From: Desulfobulbus sp.
GTDB taxonomy: Bacteria; Desulfobacterota; Desulfobulbia; Desulfobulbales; Desulfobulbaceae
Direction: 5' to 3'
Length of the DNA: 5,492 nt
NCBI GenBank assembly: GCA_030600525.1
Contig: JAUVLX010000249.1
Location: 1-5,492 of the forward strand
Part shown: positions 4,479-5,492 of the stretch, piece by piece
Position numbering within the stretch: position 1 is the first letter of the stretch
Layout: every line of letters begins with the position of its first letter
Program-made: the position numbers and the translations under genes
Notes under the pieces: generated by a model
Databases searched by the model: none
Told to the model about the DNA's origin: nothing
The model's input: only the letters and a program-made list of their open reading frames with translations

Positions 4479-5291
4479 TTAGTAATAAAGAAGCGACCCT
4501 TGTTGTCTTGCCATCTTCATTCCACGTTGGAACACGATCAATCCTACTCCCATCAATACAATGGTGAAGATAAATAGAATGATAATTTGTTTATAAACGT
4601 CACCAATACCAGCACCTCCCAAAAGGATCATACGCAACGCGTCCAGGCTGTAGGTGATTGGCAGTAAGGCAGAAATCGGTTTCAACCAGGCTGGCAAGAG
4701 TTCCACCGGAAACATGACCCCGCCAAACAAACCAGACATTGCCCCTATCGCCCAACTAATGGGGCTTTTCTGCTTAAATACAATAACAAAGGCGGCCGAA
4801 AGCAGACCTATACCCCAAAAGGACAGTATGGTGAGCACCAAAACAAGCAAAAGGGTAACCACATGATTCACATGCAGATGCACACCAAAGAAGGCGACAC
4901 CCGTTAGCAGATACACTATCACCCGCAACGAGGTAAAGGCAAACTGGTACAAAGAAGAATAGACAAGAATAGCGGTGGACGAAAGCGGGGTAACCAGCAT
5001 TGCTTCAAGAGTGCCGAGCATCTGCCCTTTGCGGATTTCGTCACCAAAACTGTTTACCGCAACAAAGAGATAATCTGTAAAGGCAACCCCAATAAGGACA
5101 AAGGCAAAATAATCGCCGCCGTACTGCTCCAACACACCTGCTTGGCCGGGACCGACCAGCTTACCAACAAAAAAAAACAGGACCGTGGTAATCAACACAC
5201 TGGCAAGCTGAGCTGGCAGCCGCAACCTGTAACTGAGGTCGATACAGATGTCCCGCTTTAGGAACGCAAAGGCGCGACGCACAATCAACAT
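4479..5291 (-). CDS. ABC-2 type transporter permease
   Basis: A 270-residue inner-membrane permease of the ABC-2 (DrrB-like) export family, usually a half-transporter working as a dimer with a separate ATPase. About six membrane segments can be drawn, near residues 27-45, 62-80, 106-135, 141-170, 178-196 and 236-255. The conserved cytoplasmic helix EIRKGQMLGTLEAMLVTPLS (residues 85-104) and GGVMFPVELLPAWLKPISAL (190-209), followed by LPITYSLDALR, are the family signature. The start at 5291 overlaps the end of the ATPase gene by seven bases and has a GGAGG site four bases upstream, so the two are translationally coupled. The length is normal and the frame intact. The substrate is unknown; the PqqD-like neighbour suggests a peptide or small molecule for export. 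Confidence 0.93.
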   Translation of the reverse strand: MLIVRRAFAFLKRDICIDLSYRLRLPAQLASVLITTVLFFFVGKLVGPGQAGVLEQYGGDYFAFVLIGVAFTDYLFVAVNSFGDEIRKGQMLGTLEAMLVTPLSSTAILVYSSLYQFAFTSLRVIVYLLTGVAFFGVHLHVNHVVTLLLVLVLTILSFWGIGLLSAAFVIVFKQKSPISWAIGAMSGLFGGVMFPVELLPAWLKPISALLPITYSLDALRMILLGGAGIGDVYKQIIILFIFTIVLMGVGLIVFQRGMKMARQQGSLLYY

Positions 5292-5492
5292 ACGGCCTCC
5301 GTTACAATGCGGGTAAACATGCTTTCCAGATCCGGCCGCTCAGGTCGGCACTCATAGACACGCACACCGTTATGCACCAACGCGTTCAACACCATTGGTA
5401 TGTCTTCTTCTCTTGCCAGCACCTGCAATATCTGGTGAGCCCCCTGCTGTGTCATCCTCTCAATGTCGACAGGCACCTTCACGTCAAGCTCC
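5285..5492 (-). CDS. ABC transporter ATP-binding protein, C-terminal end (runs off right edge)
   Basis: Only the last 68 or so codons of this reading frame are in the window, and it is still open at the edge (ELDVKVPVDIERM...). No Walker or signature motif is included. The identification rests on the C-terminal form: an accessory beta-alpha-beta tail (HQILQVLAREEDIPMVLNALVHNGVRVYECRP) ending in PDLESMFTRIVTE, which matches the usual ending of CcmA/DrrA-type export ATPases (DLE-x-hydrophobic-F-x-x-hydrophobic). The stop overlaps the permease start by seven bases. It would energise export through that permease. Confidence 0.85.
   Translation of the reverse strand, partial: ELDVKVPVDIERMTQQGAHQILQVLAREEDIPMVLNALVHNGVRVYECRPERPDLESMFTRIVTEAVC

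Overview
The window looks like an accessory stretch of a proteobacterial chromosome (Proteobacteria in the broad sense, possibly Desulfobacterota; low confidence). The reasons are a BisC-type molybdopterin oxidoreductase, a Sec-exported protein of a gram-negative kind, and copies of a short inverted repeat of a type I remember from proteobacterial intergenic DNA. No rRNA, tRNA, CRISPR array or transposase is visible.

Layout. (1) Positions 1-575, minus strand: the first 191 codons of a molybdopterin/4Fe-4S oxidoreductase that runs off the left edge. A 43-codon membrane-type frame overlaps its start. (2) Positions 662-769: an inverted-repeat element. (3) Positions 801-1416, minus: a higBA toxin-antitoxin pair, toxin first, whose promoter and candidate operator lie directly against the toxin start. 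(4) Positions 1417-1771: a gene-free stretch with a solo half of the repeat and recurrent CGTCA/TGACG motifs. (5) Positions 1772-2431, minus: a second toxin-antitoxin pair, a ribbon-helix-helix antitoxin followed by a PIN-domain toxin with an ATGA overlap. The toxin frame is broken by one extra copy of a 10-bp tandem repeat, and removing one copy restores a complete 136-residue PIN protein. (6) Positions 2563-3825, plus: a 420-residue exported protein of unknown function. (7) Positions 3826-4145: a bidirectional terminator-like hairpin and a second full inverted-repeat element in the opposite orientation. (8) Positions 4146-5492, minus: the end of an operon made of an ABC transporter ATPase (C-terminus only), an ABC-2 permease and a PqqD-like protein. 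This looks like a peptide or natural-product export cassette whose biosynthetic genes would lie beyond the right edge.

How the parts relate. The two toxin-antitoxin modules sit side by side on the same strand, and a 36-bp direct repeat (35/36 identical) brackets higBA, so that module could be gained or lost by recombination. The PIN toxin is either decayed or in an off state of a switchable locus. The transporter/PqqD operon converges on the exported-protein gene across the hairpin and repeat region. The strongest unusual signal is the 10-bp repeat frameshift in the PIN toxin. The large exported protein is the main unassigned gene.
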